Of a stretch of 64,000 nt of DNA, positions 59,818 through 64,000 are shown piece after piece. Origin of the DNA: Dermatemys mawii (taxonomy: Eukaryota; Chordata; Testudines; Dermatemydidae); contig ML677334.1 of the NCBI GenBank assembly GCA_007922305.1, positions 56,222,720 to 56,286,719 of the forward strand, given 5' to 3'. Position 1 is the first letter of the stretch, and every line of letters starts with the position of its first letter. Under the pieces are notes generated by a model. The model ran no database searches, had not been told where the DNA came from, and worked only from the letters and a program-made list of their open reading frames with translations. Position numbers and translations under genes: made by a program.

Positions 59818-60126
59818 GGTGGCATCTACATTCTGAGCTAGGGGTATGATTCACATCTCGTGTACATATACTTGCACTTGAGTATAAATTGCAGCATAGA
59901 TGTGGTAGCACAGGCAGTGACAGTGACAATAGGGCTTAGTCATACTGAGTACACAACCATAGGGTTCAGTGGATTTCTACTCACCATATTGAAGGTGTAC
60001 AGCCACTGCCCTTGCTAGCATGGCTCCAGTACTATTTATACTTGGGCTAGCTCTCATCGGGCTCGCAAGAGTATGTGTTTGCGAGAGGGGAATCACACCT
60101 CTTGCTCAGAGTGGAGATGTAGCCCT
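59818..60126. mobile_element. MITE, same family as 20395-20658, copy C
   Basis: Left GGCATCTACATTCTGAGCTA then GGGGTATGATTC; right reversed GGCTACATCTCCACTCTGAG then CAAGAGGTGTGATTCC. Inverted ends of about 33 bp with several mismatches. No coding capacity. Confidence 0.75.
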
Positions 60127-60227
60127 AGTGGGAATTTTTCAAAGTGGTTCACAGGGATTTAGTACCACTGCTTCACGTGTGTTGCATGGTTGAACCCCTT
60201 GTACGTTGCTTTAAAAATGTAGAGGGA

Positions 60228-60290
60228 GATGGTCAAAGGCAATGGGAGCTGGGTGCTCCTTTGCGCCTTTGAAAATCTCCTCCCTCACTC
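60228..60290. repeat. Palindromic amniote repeat fragment
   Basis: GGTCAAAGGCAATGGGAGCT, GGGTGCTCCTTTGCGCCTTT, GAAAATCTCC: same family as 58225-58325. Confidence 0.55.
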
Positions 60291-63200
60291 AGACATGAAA
60301 TATGGACAAATACTGTATTTACCGTATTACAATGTGCATCTTCACATTACAGTGTTCTCGCTATACTTTATCAAGGCCAGTTTCCCTCTGAATGGAAGAG
60401 AGAATACAAAGGAAGCAGCAATTAATTTTTGAAATAATTGGTAAATTAGTGTCTGAGGATTGCTTTTATAACAAGAGAAGGTGAAAACTGGTGAAAACCC
60501 TCATCCACTGCGCTCAACTGATGACAAGAAAACATCAGCAAAAATGTATTAAAAGGGCAGAGAAGGAGCAGGGGAAAAAGCTTAACTTTGGGTCAAACAA
60601 TAAGATTCCCAGGTTTTATCTCTGTAGAGTAAGAGAGGGCATAATAAAAGAATAAGAGGCAGGGGCACAGGGAGATACTGTCATGAATCCTAGCATTACT
60701 GTGTGCCCAGAGAAAAACTCAGTTTATTCTTCTGGGATAAGGTGAGCTCCATCACTTGACCCCCTGGAGTCAGAAATTCATATTTAGAAATAGTAATGTG
60801 ACTGCTACAAAGGCACCCAAAGGAACCCCAAGTACCATGGTTGGTGACAGTGATGCACTGAAGCCAGCACTGACTTAAAAACCGCCACTGAGGATTATGT
60901 GACAATTCTTGAAAAAAGGATGTGATATAAGTGGCACAGAGAGGAGAGATCTTCTCATAGTTAGCAGAAAAAAGGATCTTTTCTCCCCCAAACCTGAGTT
61001 TTGAAGGAAAAATAGGATGGAAATAATGAAACTGTACTGACAGATGTTACCTAAAGTTCAAGGCACAGCCAAATTCTAGAGTCAACTCATAAGAAAATAA
61101 ACTGGAATAAGGGTTAAAACTTCAAGGGCTAGAGAAGACAGTCTCCAGCTGGGCAGGGTAGTGACAAAGCAGAGGTCAAATAGGCAAATACAGATAGATG
61201 GGCAACACAGATGGGCAGCTTGTGAACAAACAGCAGCATTACTGGTGCCAAGTCTTCCCATGCAAGACAACAGTTAATGGATCTGGGGCTGCCTGTAATA
61301 ATTTATAAATACTCAGTCTTGACGGATTTATTTTGTTATTTACTGTGTGCATACAATGAGCTAGTTCAATAGCAGGATTCTCAGGAAATACACCCAGGAA
61401 TGGCAGGGGTGGATTCTGATATATTTATCTTCTCAAATACTTGAGACACAATGCAAGAGCAATCTGCTTTGAAGTTCCACCTCTCACATTCTGCTGAGCT
61501 CATCAAATTGGCTTCGGGCAGCCAGTCCGAATGTGTGAACTGAGACAACAAAGATTTGGGGCTGGATCTAAAGACACACTCAGAGAGACAGAGAGTGAAG
61601 GTGAACCCAGACACCAAAGGCTGGCGTCCTGGGGGAAGTTAAATCTGCTCGTGTTCCCATTAGGAGAATAGTGAGACACTTGGTAAGACAGGCACATGTG
61701 TAGGCCTTTTGTTGCTTTAAAAACCTTTTCTCTTATGTTAGATTTTATTCTTATTGTTTTTAGAAGGCTGTTTTCGCTGGAGTCCTGGTTGGTCAGAAGC
61801 TCCAGAAAAGAAAGAACCGCAAGTACCCAAACACAATTAGACTTGTTGGGATAAGCACAGCTGATCCACTGGGTACTGTAGCCCAGCGCCTGGTTACCCC
61901 ATTAGATTCTACCCCTGATTCTGCCCCATGAGAAGAGAGGTGTATTCAGATGAAAGAAGTGGTCGGAGGAGCAGATAGCACTGTATCCATGACAAACGGT
62001 AATGGAATATGTTGTGAGTGTAGAAGTGGCAGCCGAGGAAGGAAAGCAGGAGAGTCAGATGAGAATATCCACTTGAAAAATAACCTTGTGGTAATACAGC
62101 AGAAACCTGTGAACAGCCAGGCAGCCGACTACCTCTAGCACTGTAATAGATGGGTGGACAAGAGAAAACTGGCAGTATGTGTGCATCTACATTCACAGCA
62201 GGAAATCTATTGAGTGTCAAAAATGCCCTTATCCCATTCCTAAAAATACAGATACTACCTGTTCAAGGCAAGATGGCATACATGCAAATTGCTTACCAGA
62301 TGGTACAACTGCCTTTGGAAGAAGCATTAGAAAATGCAGAAAAATATGGTGGAAACCATAATGCAGTGTGCAAGCTAAATGCAATATATTCATAGCTTAC
62401 TTGCTGAGGTTGTCTTTTTAGAAGCCAAGAGTTCTATAGGGAACTGAACATCCTGCAGAAGCCACTCCTCTATGGTGCCCCTGAGTTGTATCAAAGCCAG
62501 CAAGCAACAATAGTGTGAAAGCATTCAATGGTGTCAGGAAAAGCTTTGTCTCATCATGGAAATTTGAACAACAGTCAGATATCTGGTGTATAATGAAATT
62601 GGTGGAGTTTGTACCTTTGTCTGGCTACTTCGCCTCATCAGTATACTTACATGGCCTCCATTACCATAGCATGAGTAACTCCCTAGTATTTAAAAATAGA
62701 ACTGACAACAAACTCTCCAGATTTATGGCTTCAGTAAAGTGACAAATGTGATGCGTGCCACCAAGAATGAGCAATGTATTATGTGCCACGTTTTGCACAT
62801 TGCACTGATTTTATTGCCCATGACTTGCTATGCTGACAAAACAATGTAGAAAACATGCTGTCTTATGCATACAAAGAGCCAATAGTGCATGTGGATGTAT
62901 TCACCGAGAGAGAGAGAAAGAGAGAGAGAGAGCAATACAAATGTATCTGAGGGAAGAATTTGAACTAGAGTCTAGTCACTCGAGTTGCACCTTACCTGTT
63001 CTATATTTACTCATCTCTATTTTTGTAGGTTTATAGTTCAAAGACATCATGGCAAAGGTACTTTACTTTACATGTATGAAGCCAGCTTAGAACGCTACTA
63101 TAAGATAGCAAAAAGCCCAAAGTTATGAAATAATAAACAAGAATAGTGGAAAGTCAGATTCCTACTGACTGTCCTTTTTCATGGTTGTATGACAGTAGCA

Positions 63201-63670
63201 CCCAGAAGCTCCAGATAGGTCAGAGCTTCATTGTATTAGGTATTATGCAAATTGTAAACCAAGTTTAAACGTGTGCCAGGGTTGGCAGTGGTGCAGGAGC
63301 CTATGTCTGCGGCAGACCTGACATCCTGACAGTATTTTCATTCCTTACAACTAAGTGGTCTATTAAAAGTGAACCAGCTCAATAAACGAAAGTTAACAAA
63401 AATCCTGACAACTCATTATTTTTGTCAATGTCCATCTCTTCCTACATCTTCAACAATTTCTTCATTATTATCCTCCCAATCTTCCTTACCATTTAGTTGG
63501 CCTCCTGTGCTACATCAGCTGACAGGTGTATCTTTTTCATTTCAGATACTCCTAAAGCCTTGGGTATTGCTTCCTGAAGGGATTGATACAACTCTGGGAC
63601 TCAACTGTTAGAAAAGTAGTTTGTACTGAATATTTGCTATTTATTCCATAAGATTCTAGGCATCAGTTTG
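60291..63670. other. No gene recognised
   Basis: Frames between 60696 and 63611 are at most 103 codons and lack motifs. A (GA)n tract is listed separately. No element named. Confidence 0.4.
62905..62932. repeat. (GA)n microsatellite
   Basis: GA dinucleotides interrupted once by GAAAG. Confidence 0.92.
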
Positions 63671-63671
63671 C

Positions 63672-64000
63672 ACTAGGGCTGCTGAATGATTTGTTTTAAA
63701 ATCACAGTTAATAGTGAGATTATTCACCTCACACAAGTACAGTAGCACAATCTTTTTATTGTGAAAGTGCAATTTACAAATGTAGATTTATTATTGTAGT
63801 TATTTATATAACTGCACTCAAAAACAAAACAATGTAAAACTTTACAGCCTACAAGTCGAAACATGAGGGGACATATGAATGTTTAGCATATCTGGCTATA
63901 ATATCTGGCAACAGCAGCTACAATGGTGCAACGCAAACGCCTGTTCTCACTTTCAGGTGACATTGTACATAAGAAGTGGGCACCATTATTTCCCGTAAAC
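63672..64000. mobile_element. Unclassified DNA element, cut by the window end
   Basis: It begins near CTAGGGCTGCTGAATGATTT followed by AAAATCACAGTTAATAGTGA, then GAAAGTGCAATTTACAAATG, CTGCACTCAAAAACAAAACA and ATGTAAAACTTTACAGCCTA. I recognise this as a common sauropsid repeat but cannot place its superfamily. The right end lies beyond the window. Confidence 0.55.

Overview
Vertebrate, intergenic-type DNA, most likely from a turtle (cryptodire). The window has AT-rich, CpG-poor background, no recognisable host protein-coding exon, and a dense layering of sauropsid repeats. The turtle assignment rests on tRNA-headed SINEs with CR1 tails (Cry I type), CR1 LINE 3' ends whose tails run into a TTCTATGATT-type end, and Penelope-like 3' ends with the GAAAGCTTATG block. 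A crocodilian is the main alternative. All family names come from recognition by eye; no search was run.

Layout. 0-1.6 kb: a hAT-type element with an 8-bp target duplication, carrying a nested 660-bp solo LTR. 2.2-5.5 kb: Cry I SINE inside an older CR1-like repeat, a MIR-like and an L2-like piece, and two CR1 3' ends in opposite orientation. 7.1 kb: a Tigger/pogo-like MITE. 13-14 kb: a palindromic repeat and a CR1 tail. 15.0-17.7 kb, the most gene-like part: a minus-strand transposase-like gene (about 565 codons up to the insertion) with one nonsense codon. Its 3' end is interrupted by a second copy of the same LTR, and its upstream region holds a cluster of TGATGCAAT-type motifs. 18.2 kb: a tRNA-Lys-like sequence directly followed by a Cry I SINE. 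20-31 kb: MITEs, CR1 fragments including a decayed reverse-transcriptase segment, and a hAT MITE. 31.2-32.4 kb: a 1235-bp solo-LTR-like element with a 5-bp target duplication and an internal minisatellite of about 48 bp. 34-39 kb: a small hAT, two further LTR-like blocks, a Penelope 3' end and a 750-bp MITE. 42.5-43.0 kb: a Penelope-like element with a GIY-YIG domain remnant. 45-49 kb: hAT elements, a MITE, and MIR pieces, one split by a hairpin MITE. 53-64 kb: more MITEs, an LTR candidate, palindromic repeats, and at the right edge an unfinished DNA transposon.

The genes do not form a pathway. What the window records is an insertion history: old CR1, MIR and L2 pieces, then hAT, Tigger and MITE insertions, then the nearly identical 660-bp LTR copies (roughly 17 differences) on top. 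The transposase-like gene and its upstream motif cluster are the best candidates for something under-described.
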